Numbered from the stretch's first letter, positions 34,663 to 44,389 are shown. The stretch is 64,000 nucleotides of DNA from Tumebacillus_A lipolyticus (GCF_042682745.1 NZ_JBHUIO010000002.1:1302001-1366000), one strand, 5' to 3'. Numbers and translations: made by a program. The notes: generated from the sequence alone by a model not told the origin.

Positions 34663-36876
34663 CTACTGCATGATCCGGCGCACGGTGTAGATGTCCTTGA
34701 CCCGTTTGATGCGCTCCACGACCAGATGAAGATGATCGACATTATGAATGTTGATCGTCAGCGAAATCGTCGCGATCTTGCGCTTGTCCGCCCGTCCAGA
34801 GACGGCGGTGATGTCTGTCTTCGTCTCCGCAACAGCCATCATCACCTCGTTGATCAGGCCGCGACGATCCAGGCCGGTGACCTCGATCTCCACGCTGTAG
34901 GAGACGGTCGATGCGCTCTCCCACTCCACCTCGATCAGTCGGTTCTCATCATCCTGTTCGACCACATGTAAGTTCGGACAGTTTTTGCGGTGGACCGACA
35001 CCCCGCGACCTTTGGTCACGAAGCCCTGAATTTCATCGCCAGGCACAGGATTGCAACAGCGAGAAAAGCGAATCAGCATGTTGTCGATGCCTTTGACCCG
35101 CACGCCGAGGTTGCTCTTCTTCAGCTTTTTCGGCTCCTGCTTCACCTCGGGAATCTTCTCGATCTCCGCAGGCGGCATCTCGCGCTTGATCTTTTCCACC
35201 AAGCGGGTGATCACCTGATGCGCCGAAAACCCGCCATAACCGACAGCAGCCAGCAGATCATCGATCTTTTGGAAATTGAACTTGTTGGCCACTTCTTCGA
35301 TGTTTTTGTCTGTTAACCACTCAAGGTTCAAGTTGTGTTTGCGCGCTTCCTTCTCGATGTTCTCACGGCCTTTGGCCACGTTTTCATCGCGCTTTTCCTT
35401 CTTGAACCACTGGCGGATTTTCGACTTGGCTTGTGACGACTTGACCACTTTGATCCAGTCGAAGCTTGGCCCATACGAATGCTTGCTCGTCATCACCTCG
35501 ACGATATCGCCCGTCTTCAACTTGTAATCGAGCGGGACGATCTTGCCGTTGATCTTCGCTCCGATCGTCCGGTTGCCAACATCTGTGTGGATGCGATAGG
35601 CAAAGTCGATCGGGACAGAGCCTGCTGGCAACTGAAAGACATCGCCTTTTGGGGTGAAGACGAACACTTCATCAGCAAACAGGTCAAATTTTAGCGTTTC
35701 CATAAACTCTTGCGCATCTTTGAAATCCTGCTGCCATTCGAGGATTTCGCGGAACCAAGCCAGCTTTTGCTGGAACGATGCGTCTTTCGCCTGCGCGCCG
35801 CCTGCAGGTGCGCCCGACTCTTTCGACGTCGCGCCCTGCGCGTTCGCCTGCTCCTTGTACAGCCAATGGGCCGCGATGCCATACTCGGCAGTGCGGTGCA
35901 TCTCCCAAGTGCGGATCTGGATCTCCAGCGGCTCTCCGCGCGGTCCGATCACAGTCGTGTGCAGAGACTGATACATGTTCGCTTTCGGCATGGCGATAAA
36001 ATCTTTGAAGCGGCCTGGCATCGGCTTCCACATCGTGTGCACGATGCCCAAAATCGCATAGCAGTCTTTGATCGAGTCGACGATGATGCGAACGGCAAGC
36101 AGGTCGTAGATCTCGTTGAACTGCTTGTTGAAGTTGACCATCTTCCGATAGATCGAATACAGGTGCTTGGCGCGCCCGGAGATCTCCGCCTTCAGATCGA
36201 GCTCATTAAACTTGACCCGCAGTCCGGCGATGACCTCCTGCACATACTCTTCGCGCTCCTGACGCTTCTTCGCCATCAGGTTGACGATGCGGTAGTATTG
36301 CTGTGGGTTCATGTAGCGAAGCGCGATGTCTTCCAGCTCCCACTTGATCGTCGAGATGCCCAGGCGGTGGGCGAGCGGTGCGTAGATCTCCAACGTCTCC
36401 GTCGCCGTCTTCACCTGCTTTTCGACCGGCTGATGCTTCAGCGTGCGCATGTTGTGCAAGCGATCGGCCAGCTTGATCAGGATGACGCGAATGTCCTTAG
36501 CCATCGCCATGAACATCTTGCGCAGATTTTCCGCCTGAGCTTCCTCTTTGGAGTTGAACTTGATGCGCTCAAGCTTAGTGACGCCGTCCACCAGCGCCGC
36601 AACTTCCGAACCGAACTGCGCGAGAAGCTCCTCTTCTGTGACGTTCGTATCTTCGACGACGTCGTGCAGAAGAGCTGCCGAGAGGGTGACCGCATCCAGT
36701 TCGAGGCCGGCGAGAATCTCGGCGACAGCGACCGGATGCATGATGTACGGCTCGCCCGAAGAGCGCGTCTGGCCTTTGTGCGCTCGCTCGGACATCTCAT
36801 AGGCGCGACGAACCATCGCCACATCCGCTTCCGAAAGATAGTTGCTGATCTTCTCGATCAACCGCCCTATGCCCAC
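34663..36876 (-). CDS. relA: Bifunctional (p)ppGpp synthetase/hydrolase
   Basis: 737-aa long RSH enzyme: makes (p)ppGpp from ATP and GTP/GDP during amino-acid starvation and degrades it otherwise. Domains: HD hydrolase with HDVVEDT near residue 71 and LIKLADRLHNMRT, so hydrolysis should be intact; synthetase with GRFKDFIAMPKANMYQSLHT; TGS near 380-440; the conserved-cysteine RFSRCCNPVPGD region; and a C-terminal ACT domain. I prefer the GTG at 36876 (GGGAGGGGG upstream, matching the usual short N terminus). An in-frame ATG at 36936 would add 20 Ser/Thr-rich residues and overlap apt. It is 31 nt downstream of apt. Confidence 0.97.
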   Translation of the reverse strand: MGIGRLIEKISNYLSEADVAMVRRAYEMSERAHKGQTRSSGEPYIMHPVAVAEILAGLELDAVTLSAALLHDVVEDTNVTEEELLAQFGSEVAALVDGVTKLERIKFNSKEEAQAENLRKMFMAMAKDIRVILIKLADRLHNMRTLKHQPVEKQVKTATETLEIYAPLAHRLGISTIKWELEDIALRYMNPQQYYRIVNLMAKKRQEREEYVQEVIAGLRVKFNELDLKAEISGRAKHLYSIYRKMVNFNKQFNEIYDLLAVRIIVDSIKDCYAILGIVHTMWKPMPGRFKDFIAMPKANMYQSLHTTVIGPRGEPLEIQIRTWEMHRTAEYGIAAHWLYKEQANAQGATSKESGAPAGGAQAKDASFQQKLAWFREILEWQQDFKDAQEFMETLKFDLFADEVFVFTPKGDVFQLPAGSVPIDFAYRIHTDVGNRTIGAKINGKIVPLDYKLKTGDIVEVMTSKHSYGPSFDWIKVVKSSQAKSKIRQWFKKEKRDENVAKGRENIEKEARKHNLNLEWLTDKNIEEVANKFNFQKIDDLLAAVGYGGFSAHQVITRLVEKIKREMPPAEIEKIPEVKQEPKKLKKSNLGVRVKGIDNMLIRFSRCCNPVPGDEIQGFVTKGRGVSVHRKNCPNLHVVEQDDENRLIEVEWESASTVSYSVEIEVTGLDRRGLINEVMMAVAETKTDITAVSGRADKRKIATISLTINIHNVDHLHLVVERIKRVKDIYTVRRIMQ

Positions 36877-36907
36877 GAGATCGCCCCCTCCCAAAGATTT
36901 GTCGGTG

Positions 36908-37420
36908 CTAGTACTGGACGAGCGAGAAGACGTCATACCCTTCCAGTTTCTCCCGTCCGTTTAGATAGGTCAGTTCGACCAAGAAACAGATGCCGACCAC
37001 TTCTGCGCCGAGCTGTTCGATCAGCTTGATCGCCGCTTTGATCGTTCCGCCGGTCGCCAGCAGGTCGTCCGCCAAGATCACGCGCTGACCGGGTTGCACC
37101 GCATCTTTATGAATCTCAAGCGAATCCTTGCCATATTCGAGCGCGTAGTCGACCGACAGCGTTTCATGTGGCAGCTTGCCCGGCTTTCGGATCGGGACAA
37201 AGCCTTTGGACAGCCCATAGGCCATCGGCGCTGCCAGCAAAAACCCGCGAGATTCTGGGCCTGCGATGACATCAGCATCGCGCTGTGCAGCAAAATCTTT
37301 AAACTGCTCGATCGCCGCACGGAACGCTTCTCCATCCTTGAGCAGGGTGGTGATATCTTTAAACCGGATTCCCGGAGAGGGAAAATCGGGGATTACTCGG
37401 ATCGTGTCTTTAAAGTTCAT
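36908..37420 (-). CDS. apt: Adenine phosphoribosyltransferase
   Basis: 170 aa, normal length. Purine salvage: adenine + PRPP to AMP + PPi, in the cytosol. The PRPP-binding motif VILADDLLATGGT is intact near residues 115-127, and AGPESRGFLLAAPMA and the flexible-loop RKPGKLPHET are typical. AGGAGG precedes the ATG by about 8 nt. It lies 12 nt downstream of recJ and upstream of rel, the standard order. Confidence 0.97.
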   Translation of the reverse strand: MNFKDTIRVIPDFPSPGIRFKDITTLLKDGEAFRAAIEQFKDFAAQRDADVIAGPESRGFLLAAPMAYGLSKGFVPIRKPGKLPHETLSVDYALEYGKDSLEIHKDAVQPGQRVILADDLLATGGTIKAAIKLIEQLGAEVVGICFLVELTYLNGREKLEGYDVFSLVQY

Positions 37421-37432
37421 CAGTTTGTCCTC

Positions 37433-39814
37433 CTACTTTCGCGCTTGTATTCGTTGCGCGAGCCATTCTCTCATAGTTTCAGCAGAAGCGGTGAGCATCA
37501 GATCCCCCACTTGGCGCAGGGCGAGCTCCCGCCTCCTCAGCTCCTGATAATAGACCGAATCGGATAAAGGCCGCTTGGGAGCGTCACGTATCACATCATA
37601 CGTCTCATCCTCGCAAATCGCAAACCCTAAATCAGCAAAAACTTGCAAGATGTGCGTCAAGCTGTTGTGGTTGAGCGGGCTTTGCATCTGTGCGAGCAGT
37701 TCTGTCACCGTGCCTCGCCCAACCTGGCGCAAAATCCGGTAGGCGTACGCGAACGCTTCACGCTCAGGCAGTTGGTCGAACAGCGATTGTTTGAGCCAGA
37801 TCTCATCCGACTGCCCTTGGATGAAATAGAGGCTTTGGGTTGGAATCAGCCCGTCCAGCGAGCGCTCAAACGTTTCCACCTGCAGCGGCAGATCATAGTA
37901 GACGATGCAAGCGGTCGGCTCATCCTCCCCCGCCACATGCAACCATTCGCCAGAAGGCTGCACATGATACAACCGATACTTGCCTTCATTCCAAGGATAT
38001 CCAAACAGCCGTTTTTCGATCTCTTCCACGTTGCTTTTTTGAAAGCAGAGCACCGTCAGCGCTTCCTTGTGCACCTCAAGCCAGGCGAACTTATCGCGAC
38101 AGCCCCGCGCGTCGAACGACTGCAGCGGGCATGGCTGCCAATCGCCGAGCACCAGCTGCAGACTCTGTCGCCCGCGCCACTCGTTGATCGCAAGCTCGCC
38201 GGCGATATCGACAGTCGCCAACCCGTCGAGCAAGCGCTGATCCTCGCTGCGGCGAAAGGCGATGCAATCGAGTTGCCGCCCCGACTTGCGCACCCGCACC
38301 TGCAGATGAGCCGCATCCTTGCCGACCGCACGCGTGCTCTCCAGCGCCAGACCGCGCAGCGCGAAGCGCGGCGAAGGATTGCCGAAGCCGAACGGTGCGA
38401 GCGCCTGCATCTGCTCGACGAGCGATAGATCGACCTCCAGCAGGTCGACTTCCATGTCGATCTCAAGCGCTGGGATCAGATCCTCTGCGGTCAGCACTTC
38501 CTCCGCAATCTCGTTGAGCCGCTCCCGCAGGCGATCGAGGTTCTCCTCCGCAAGCGACAGCCCTGCCGCCATCTTGTGCCCGCCATAATGGCCGAGCAGA
38601 TCGGCACAGCGGGTGAGCGCCTGATATAAGTCAAATCCGGCGATGCTGCGAGCAGACGCTTTGCACGACGTTTCACCGATCGAAAAGACCAGCGTGGGTC
38701 GATGATAGCGTTCGACTAGGCGCGATGCCACGATGCCGATCACGCCTTCGTTCCAACCGCGGTTCGCCACGACGAGCACGCGGCCGTCAAGCCACGACGG
38801 GTTCGCATCGACCAGTTCGATCGCTTCCGCAAAGATCATCTCGCACAGCTCTTGGCGTTCGCGGTTGCGCTCCTCTAAAAATTGTGCCAACTTTTCTGCC
38901 TGAAGCGGATCCTCGCAGGTCAGCAACTCTACCGCATAGGTCGCCGAGTCGAGTCGTCCGCTCGCATTGATCCGCGGGCCAAACGAAAAGCCGATATGTC
39001 CAGCTGTGATCTTTTTATCCTCCAGACCTGCCGCTTCGATCAGCGCCTTGATGCCAAGCCGCGGGGATTCGTTCATCGCTTGCAAGCCGAACGCCGTGAT
39101 CAGGCGGTTCTCATCCTGCAGCGGGGCTAAGTCGGCCACAGTGCCCAGCGCGGCGAGATCGAAAAACTCGTGCGGCAAGCGTCCATACAGCGCCTGCACC
39201 AGCTTGAACACGACGCCAACGCCTGCCAGCATCCGATCGGGATACTGACATCCGGGCTGCTTCGGGTTGAGGATCGCATATGCATCTGGCAGAACCTCTG
39301 GCGGCGTATGGTGATCGGTGATGATCAGGTCAAGGCCGAGGCGATTGGCGAGCGCCACCTGCTCGACTGCCGAGATCCCGTTGTCGACGGTGATCACCAA
39401 GCGATAGCCGTCAGCGCTCGCCTGTTCGATCGCCGGCCCGTTCAGCCCATACCCTTCCGAAAAGCGGTCAGGAATATAGTAATCAACTCGGGCGCCAAGC
39501 TCGCGCAAGGCCAGGTACAGCACGGAGGTCGCAGTCGCTCCGTCCGCATCATAGTCGCCATAGACCATCACCTGCTCCTGCTGCTCGATCGCCCGCCGAA
39601 TCCGTTCCACCGTCTTGTCCATATCTTTCATCAAGTGTGGGTCGTAGAAGTTTTGAAGAGACGGTTTCAAAAAACGCTGCGCTTCCTCTCTGGATCGAAC
39701 GCCTCGGCGCCACAACAACCGAGCGAGAATCGTCGAGACGCCCATCGCCTCAGCAAACTCCTGCACGTCCGTCTCTGCCGCATCCGACATCACCCAGCGT
39801 TTCCTCAGTTGCAT
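37433..39814 (-). CDS. recJ: Single-stranded-DNA-specific exonuclease RecJ
   Basis: 793-aa 5'-3' ssDNA exonuclease used in recombinational and mismatch repair. DHH-family motifs are intact: DYDADG at 87-92 and DHH at 167-169, with VDNGIS at 143-148 and the DHHA1-region motif GGHKMAAGLSL near 435. The C-terminal part carries the extended Bacillales-type domain. The ATG at 39814 follows AAAGGA; a second in-frame ATG nine codons on is an alternative. First gene of the recJ-apt-rel-dtd unit, with a promoter directly upstream. Confidence 0.96.
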   Translation of the reverse strand: MQLRKRWVMSDAAETDVQEFAEAMGVSTILARLLWRRGVRSREEAQRFLKPSLQNFYDPHLMKDMDKTVERIRRAIEQQEQVMVYGDYDADGATATSVLYLALRELGARVDYYIPDRFSEGYGLNGPAIEQASADGYRLVITVDNGISAVEQVALANRLGLDLIITDHHTPPEVLPDAYAILNPKQPGCQYPDRMLAGVGVVFKLVQALYGRLPHEFFDLAALGTVADLAPLQDENRLITAFGLQAMNESPRLGIKALIEAAGLEDKKITAGHIGFSFGPRINASGRLDSATYAVELLTCEDPLQAEKLAQFLEERNRERQELCEMIFAEAIELVDANPSWLDGRVLVVANRGWNEGVIGIVASRLVERYHRPTLVFSIGETSCKASARSIAGFDLYQALTRCADLLGHYGGHKMAAGLSLAEENLDRLRERLNEIAEEVLTAEDLIPALEIDMEVDLLEVDLSLVEQMQALAPFGFGNPSPRFALRGLALESTRAVGKDAAHLQVRVRKSGRQLDCIAFRRSEDQRLLDGLATVDIAGELAINEWRGRQSLQLVLGDWQPCPLQSFDARGCRDKFAWLEVHKEALTVLCFQKSNVEEIEKRLFGYPWNEGKYRLYHVQPSGEWLHVAGEDEPTACIVYYDLPLQVETFERSLDGLIPTQSLYFIQGQSDEIWLKQSLFDQLPEREAFAYAYRILRQVGRGTVTELLAQMQSPLNHNSLTHILQVFADLGFAICEDETYDVIRDAPKRPLSDSVYYQELRRRELALRQVGDLMLTASAETMREWLAQRIQARK

Positions 39815-39856
39815 AGTAAAAAATCCTTTCTCTCATGACAGATACATGTAACTTTC

Positions 39857-39885
39857 ATTATACTTCTCCGCTCAAAAGCTAGCAA
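39857..39885 (-). promoter_or_regulatory. Promoter of the recJ-apt-rel-dtd operon
   Basis: TTGCTA (39880-39885), 17 bp, and a perfect TATAAT (39857-39862) on the minus strand, directly after the secF terminator and about 35 nt upstream of the recJ start. Confidence 0.65.
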
Positions 39886-39886
39886 G

Positions 39887-39914
39887 AAAGCCGCAGGGTT
39901 CTCCCCGCGGCTTT
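39887..39914 (-). terminator. Terminator after secD-secF
   Basis: AAAGCCGC / GCGGCTTT with a 12-nt loop, 17 nt past the secF stop codon. The T run on the minus strand is short (TTTCTT). Confidence 0.7.
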
Positions 39915-39930
39915 TGAAAGTTGTACACAA

Positions 39931-40809
39931 CTATGCTTTTTTCAGCTCGCGACTCTTCCACGTCACCCACAGCTGAGAGGCGATGAAGATGGACGAGTAT
40001 GCGCCGGTGACCAGACCGATCAGGAGTGCCAGCGAGAAGTGCTTGATCGCTTCTCCCCCCATCAAAAAGAGCATACCGGCCGAGAACACGACCGTCAGGA
40101 CGGTGTTGATCGAGCGCGCCATCGTCTGCCAGATCGAGTCGTTGACCAGTTTCTCCAGATCAGCAACCGTCTTGACCTTGTAGTGCTTCAAGTTCTCGCG
40201 AATGCGGTCGAAGATGACGATCGTATCGTGAATCGAGTACCCGACGATCGTCAGAATCGCCGCGATGAAGGTGATGTCGATCTCCAGTCGCAACAGGGCG
40301 AACAGCGAGACGACGACGAGCACCACCTGCAGGACGGACAGAACGCCAGAGATCGCAAAGCGATACTCGAAGCGGAACGCCATGTAGAGGATGATCCCGA
40401 TCGAAGCGTACAAGATCGCCCAGATCGCCTTCTCTGCCAGCTCGCGCGCGACGACCGGGTCGATCGAGGAGATCTGCGGATCTGCGTTCGGATACTTGCT
40501 CAGCAGATAATCAGAAATCTGCTTCTCCTCTTCGGGCGTGATCTTCTCCGCGATGCGGATGACCGCGCCTTCCCCTTCCTGGATCTGTTGTACAGATGAG
40601 ACTTCGACCGTCTTGACGTTGTCTTGCAGCTCGCGGGCGAGCACATCCTCATCAAACGATTGACCGACCGTAAATTGCACCCTCGATCCCGCTTGGAAGT
40701 CCGTGCCTAAGTTCAGCCCCATCACGAGCATGATCACGATCCCCACCACCGAGATCAGGAGGGAGAACGCGTAATACCATTTGCGGTTTTTTACGATGTC
40801 AAATCTCAC
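39931..40809 (-). CDS. secF: Protein translocase subunit SecF
   Basis: 292-aa membrane protein that, with SecD, uses the proton-motive force to help pull proteins across the membrane after SecA-driven translocation. Six membrane segments; the N-terminal YAFSLLISVVGI helix, the GLNLGTDFQAG motif, and the helix-5/6 signature GYSIHDTIVIFDRIREN are all present. The GTG start overlaps the secD stop (GTGA, 4 nt) with AGGGGGG upstream inside secD, so the two are translationally coupled. B. subtilis carries a SecDF fusion at this place; here the two genes are separate. Confidence 0.97.
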   Translation of the reverse strand: MRFDIVKNRKWYYAFSLLISVVGIVIMLVMGLNLGTDFQAGSRVQFTVGQSFDEDVLARELQDNVKTVEVSSVQQIQEGEGAVIRIAEKITPEEEKQISDYLLSKYPNADPQISSIDPVVARELAEKAIWAILYASIGIILYMAFRFEYRFAISGVLSVLQVVLVVVSLFALLRLEIDITFIAAILTIVGYSIHDTIVIFDRIRENLKHYKVKTVADLEKLVNDSIWQTMARSINTVLTVVFSAGMLFLMGGEAIKHFSLALLIGLVTGAYSSIFIASQLWVTWKSRELKKA

Positions 40810-42041
40810 TTCGAAGTCCCCCCTCGCTTACTCGGAGCAGCCAGCCACCAAGGATTTTTGATGATGTTGGAACGCACGAGCAGCTGCAACATCAGACGAG
40901 AGATCAGGACTGCGGTGATGAACGTCACGAGGACGGAGATGATATGCGCGACCGCAAAGCTCTTGATCGCACCAGTACCGAACCAGTACATCAGGATGCC
41001 GGCGATGATCGAGGTGATGTTCGCATCGATGATCGTCGGCATCGAGCGCTTCTTGCCCATGATCACAGCGGAGAGCATCGACTTGCCGTGGCGGAACTCG
41101 TCTTTCATCCGCTCGATCGCGATGATGTTCACGTCGACCGCCATCCCGATCCCGAGCACCAGGGCGGCAAGTCCTGGCAGCGTCAAGGTGACGCCCAAGA
41201 AATCCACGATCGCAAACAGCAGGTAGGTGTACATCACCAGCGCGATCATCGCGATCAGACCTGGCAAGCGATAGACGACGACCATGAACACGAAGATCAG
41301 CGCATAGGCGATCAAGCCGGCCCACAGCGTTTTGGTCAGCGCCGATTCACCTAAAGACGGCGAGACGGAGAACGAGGAGATCTCTTTCATCGGAAACGGC
41401 AGCGAACCTGCGTTCAGGTAGTTCGCCATCTGCATGGCTTCCTTCGCATCAGATTGTCCGATGACCGCCTTCCCGTTGTAAATGACATCGTCAATTACTG
41501 GGTTTTGCAACATTTGACCGTCCAAAACGATCGCCATGTTCTGCTTATAGTACTTCTCGGTTATTTCTTTAAATTTCTGTGCTTCCTTAAATTCGATTGC
41601 AACTTGTGGGCGACCTGTCTGCGAGTTTGTTTCATACTTCGCATTGGCCTTCAAATCTTTCCCCGTTGCGAGGACAGTCTTTTGGTCAGGGCCAACAAAC
41701 TCCAACTGAGCCGATTGGACGAGCAACTTTTTGGCGTCATCCTGGTTGAATACGCCGGCAAGTTGAACACGAATCCGGTTGGTGCCTTCCTTTTGCAACA
41801 CCGGCTCCGCAATTCCGGCCGAGTCAATTCTTTTTTCAATGGCTTTGATTGTCGCGCTGATCCCTTCCGGCGTGACCTTTTCATCTGGTGTATCTTGTAC
41901 TTCGTACAGTACGTCAAAGCCGCCCTTCAGATCGAGTCCGAGCGTGATGCCGCCCCAGATTCCTTTGTAGGTAGGAATCGCGAGGGCAAAAAACAGGACC
42001 ACGATCAACAGGAAGCCAACGAAACGACTCCACTTGATCAT
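40806..42041 (-). CDS. secD: Protein translocase subunit SecD
   Basis: 411-aa partner of SecF with six membrane segments and a large extracytoplasmic domain between helices 1 and 2. The SecD signature GLDLKGGFDVLYEV near residue 36 and the helix-4 region LGIGMAVDVNIIAIERMKDE are intact. The first periplasmic domain is short compared with E. coli SecD, as is usual in Firmicutes. GGGAGG precedes the ATG at 8 nt. First gene of a two-gene operon with its own promoter. Confidence 0.97.
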   Translation of the reverse strand: MIKWSRFVGFLLIVVLFFALAIPTYKGIWGGITLGLDLKGGFDVLYEVQDTPDEKVTPEGISATIKAIEKRIDSAGIAEPVLQKEGTNRIRVQLAGVFNQDDAKKLLVQSAQLEFVGPDQKTVLATGKDLKANAKYETNSQTGRPQVAIEFKEAQKFKEITEKYYKQNMAIVLDGQMLQNPVIDDVIYNGKAVIGQSDAKEAMQMANYLNAGSLPFPMKEISSFSVSPSLGESALTKTLWAGLIAYALIFVFMVVVYRLPGLIAMIALVMYTYLLFAIVDFLGVTLTLPGLAALVLGIGMAVDVNIIAIERMKDEFRHGKSMLSAVIMGKKRSMPTIIDANITSIIAGILMYWFGTGAIKSFAVAHIISVLVTFITAVLISRLMLQLLVRSNIIKNPWWLAAPSKRGGTSK

Positions 42042-42077
42042 GACAATCCTCCCATTATTCGTTGGAATAGCTCTCTT

Positions 42078-42107
42078 AGTATAGCCCTTCTCCTATTAAA
42101 TGGTCAA
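42078..42107 (-). promoter_or_regulatory. Promoter of secD-secF
   Basis: TTGACC (42102-42107), 18 bp, and TATACT (42078-42083) on the minus strand, about 37 nt upstream of the secD start. The rest of 42108-42266 holds nothing I recognise. Confidence 0.65.
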
Positions 42108-42266
42108 TGAAGAATGGGGAGGAGCAAAACGGTTGCGAAAGCGAAATAGGGCTATTAACTTTTAAACGCGACCGCCTTCTCTCCACATCCTCCAGCCCTA
42201 CAGCCGCTCTGTGATCGCTCGATCATCATTTCAACGACCGAACTGTCCATTCAATCATACCTGTGC

Positions 42267-42297
42267 GAAAAAAGACCTCTCCAGATCGAGGGAGAGG
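42267..42297 (-). terminator. Terminator after comN
   Basis: CCTCTCC / GGAGAGG with an 8-nt loop followed on the minus strand by TCTTTTTT, 17 nt past the comN stop codon. Confidence 0.85.
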
Positions 42298-42313
42298 AAG
42301 ATTCCGAAACTTG

Positions 42314-42571
42314 TCACTCTTTTAACGAGCGCATCATCAACCAGTTCATAAAGATGTGCGCTTTCAAAGTAAGAATGTCATTGACGAGCTTGTGCAGGGG
42401 AGGAAAGCTGTCTTGCTTGTACTTGCTGGACACGCAGGCCCACACGTCCTCGCCAGTCACCTGTTCATAGCCGAGCAGGTTCAGCTCTTCCGCTTTGCTG
42501 ATGCACATGTTTCGCACGACCTCTTCCAAATGATCCTCTTCCCTGTCAGGCGCTTCTCGTTCCTCGCTCAT
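42314..42571 (-). CDS. comN: ComN-like post-transcriptional regulator
   Basis: 85 aa, cytosolic, acidic. It matches the small Bacillales family of B. subtilis ComN (formerly YrzD), which affects comE mRNA and interacts with DivIVA at the poles. Typical sequence: helical N-terminal half with ICISK-like repeats, ELNLLGYEQVTGEDVWACVSSKYK, then a basic-hydrophobic C terminus (LVNDILTLKAHIFMNWL). Position between secDF and spoVB is the same as in B. subtilis, which supports the name. GGGAGGAGGG precedes the ATG. Function in this organism is inferred from the family only. Confidence 0.85.
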   Translation of the reverse strand: MSEEREAPDREEDHLEEVVRNMCISKAEELNLLGYEQVTGEDVWACVSSKYKQDSFPPLHKLVNDILTLKAHIFMNWLMMRSLKE

Positions 42572-42731
42572 CTTGCGCCCTCCTCCCCCGATATTCTTAA
42601 AGAGCTTGTGTGTCTATTCGTTTTGCACAATTTCGCGAAGCTCTGTCCGAAATCCTGCTTGTTGGACTACTCCCTGCCCGTCAGGCATAGAAGTTAGAAA
42701 AGACAACCTGTCCGGAGAAGGAGCGAGACCA

Positions 42732-44318
42732 TTGAGCAAACAATCCTTTTTAAAAGGGGCTGTCATCCTCGTCGCCGCAAGCCTGATCACCCGCGTCCTC
42801 GGCTTCGTCTACAAGATCTTTCTCTCTCGTCTGATCGGGGCTGAAGGAATCGGCCTGTTCTATACTGTCTTTCCCATTTTGATGTTCCTGATCACCCTGA
42901 CGACAGCAGGTCTGCCTGTCGCGATCTCCAAACTGGTCGCCGAAGCGTTGGTCGAAGAGGATACGAAGCGCGTCAAGCGCATCGTCAGCGTCTCGATGAA
43001 GGCGGTGGTCACGCTCTCGCTGATCTTCACCACCCTCCTGCTCTTCTTGGCGCCAGTGATCACCGATCACATTCTGACCGACACGCGCGCTTACTACACG
43101 CTGCTCGCGATGTCTCCGATCATCCTGATCATCGCCATCTCGTCGATTTTGCGCGGCTATTTTCAAGGGTTGCAAAACATGACGCCCAACGCGATCGCTT
43201 CGATCGTCGAGCAGTTGGCCCGCATCGCCACCGTTTTGTTTTTCGCCACCTATCTGTTGCCCTACGGCCTTGAGTATGCGGCCGCCGGCGCGATGATCGG
43301 CATGGTGATCGGGGAGTTGGTCGGCCTGCTCTACCTCGTGTTCAAATACTACACAGCGTTTTCGCTCAAAAAGATGCATGACGGCTCGCCGAACAAGCCG
43401 CTGGAGCCCTTTCGGAAGATGCTCTCCTCAGTGCTGGAGATCGCCCTGCCGATCACCATGTCCCGCATCGTCGGGTCGATCGCCTACACTTTGGAGCCGA
43501 TCCTCGTCACCCGCTGTCTGGTGATGATCGGTCTGACGGCTGCGGTGGCGACCACTCAGTACGGCCAATACTCAGGGATGGCGATCTCGCTGTTGTACCT
43601 GCCGACCGTCTTCACCTACTCGTTGCAGACGACGCTCGTCCCGGCGATCTCCGAAGCGGTGGCAGCCGGCGCTCATTCGATCGTTCAGCGCCGCCTGTAC
43701 CAGACATTTCGCCTGACCGCGATGATCGGCTTTCCCACCTCCGCCCTGCTCTCCCTGTATGCGAACGAACTGTCAAACGCCATCTTCCACGACCGGGCGG
43801 TCGGCCCGATCTTGGCGATCATGGCGCCTGTCGGTTTCCTCCTCTATCTGCAGGGCCCGCTCTCCGGCATCCTGCAAGGGTTAAACCGCGCGGGGGAGGC
43901 GATGCGCAATTCGATCATCGGATCGATCGTCAAGCTTGTGATCATCTACTACCTCGTCTCCGATCCGCGGTTTGGCATCTCAGGTGTCGCCTGGTCGGTG
44001 GTCATCTCAGTCACCGTCGTCACCATCCTGCACTTTCTATCGGTGACGCGCTTGCTCGGATTTTATGTCAATCTGGTGGACACGTTCAAGCTGATCATCG
44101 CATCCTCGCTGCTCTGCGTCTGGCTGCTCGAATTTCGCCGTTGGTTTCCCACGCTATCTGACAGCTCGCTCGTCCTGCTCGGCTCGCTGTCCGGCTTTGT
44201 CATCTATTTTCTGTTGCTCAATCTGATGGGAGCCCTCACCTTGCACACGATCGCCAAGCTGCCTCGCGTCGGGCCGACGCTCGCGGGGATCTTGCGCGCC
44301 GTTCCGTTTTTGCGCTAG
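42732..44318 (+). CDS. spoVB: Stage V sporulation protein B, MATE/MOP-family lipid flippase
   Basis: 528-aa polytopic membrane protein (about 14 helices) of the MOP superfamily, related to MurJ. SpoVB is needed for spore cortex synthesis and probably flips lipid-linked precursors into the intermembrane space. Seen: the N-terminal FLKGAVILVAASLITRVLGF, then LPVAISKLVAEAL and ILRGYFQGLQNMTPNAI, typical of the polysaccharide-biosynthesis-protein branch. The TTG at 42732 was chosen because GAAGGAG lies 8 nt before it; the longer frame to 42573 overlaps the divergent comN start and has no family match. Same locus as in B. subtilis. Confidence 0.94.
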   Translation: MSKQSFLKGAVILVAASLITRVLGFVYKIFLSRLIGAEGIGLFYTVFPILMFLITLTTAGLPVAISKLVAEALVEEDTKRVKRIVSVSMKAVVTLSLIFTTLLLFLAPVITDHILTDTRAYYTLLAMSPIILIIAISSILRGYFQGLQNMTPNAIASIVEQLARIATVLFFATYLLPYGLEYAAAGAMIGMVIGELVGLLYLVFKYYTAFSLKKMHDGSPNKPLEPFRKMLSSVLEIALPITMSRIVGSIAYTLEPILVTRCLVMIGLTAAVATTQYGQYSGMAISLLYLPTVFTYSLQTTLVPAISEAVAAGAHSIVQRRLYQTFRLTAMIGFPTSALLSLYANELSNAIFHDRAVGPILAIMAPVGFLLYLQGPLSGILQGLNRAGEAMRNSIIGSIVKLVIIYYLVSDPRFGISGVAWSVVISVTVVTILHFLSVTRLLGFYVNLVDTFKLIIASSLLCVWLLEFRRWFPTLSDSSLVLLGSLSGFVIYFLLLNLMGALTLHTIAKLPRVGPTLAGILRAVPFLR

Positions 44319-44335
44319 GGGCGTCCGCTCTGCTA

Positions 44336-44380
44336 CCGATCAAGCCGATCAAGCCGATCAAGCCGATCAAGCCGATCAAA
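44336..44380. repeat. 9-bp tandem repeat, (CCGATCAAG)x4 plus one partial copy
   Basis: Four perfect tandem copies of CCGATCAAG and a fifth ending CAAA, in the 71-bp space between the convergent spoVB and DUF421 genes. No terminator hairpin is evident here, which is unusual for a convergent pair. Possibly a slippage-prone repeat that varies between strains. Confidence 0.9.
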
Positions 44381-44389
44381 TGCAGCTGA

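Noticed and set aside
44336..44380. CRISPR array
   Set aside because: Repeats are 9 bp and directly adjacent, without spacers; the 30-bp repeats at 62485-62574 are in-frame coding repeats. No cas genes are present.
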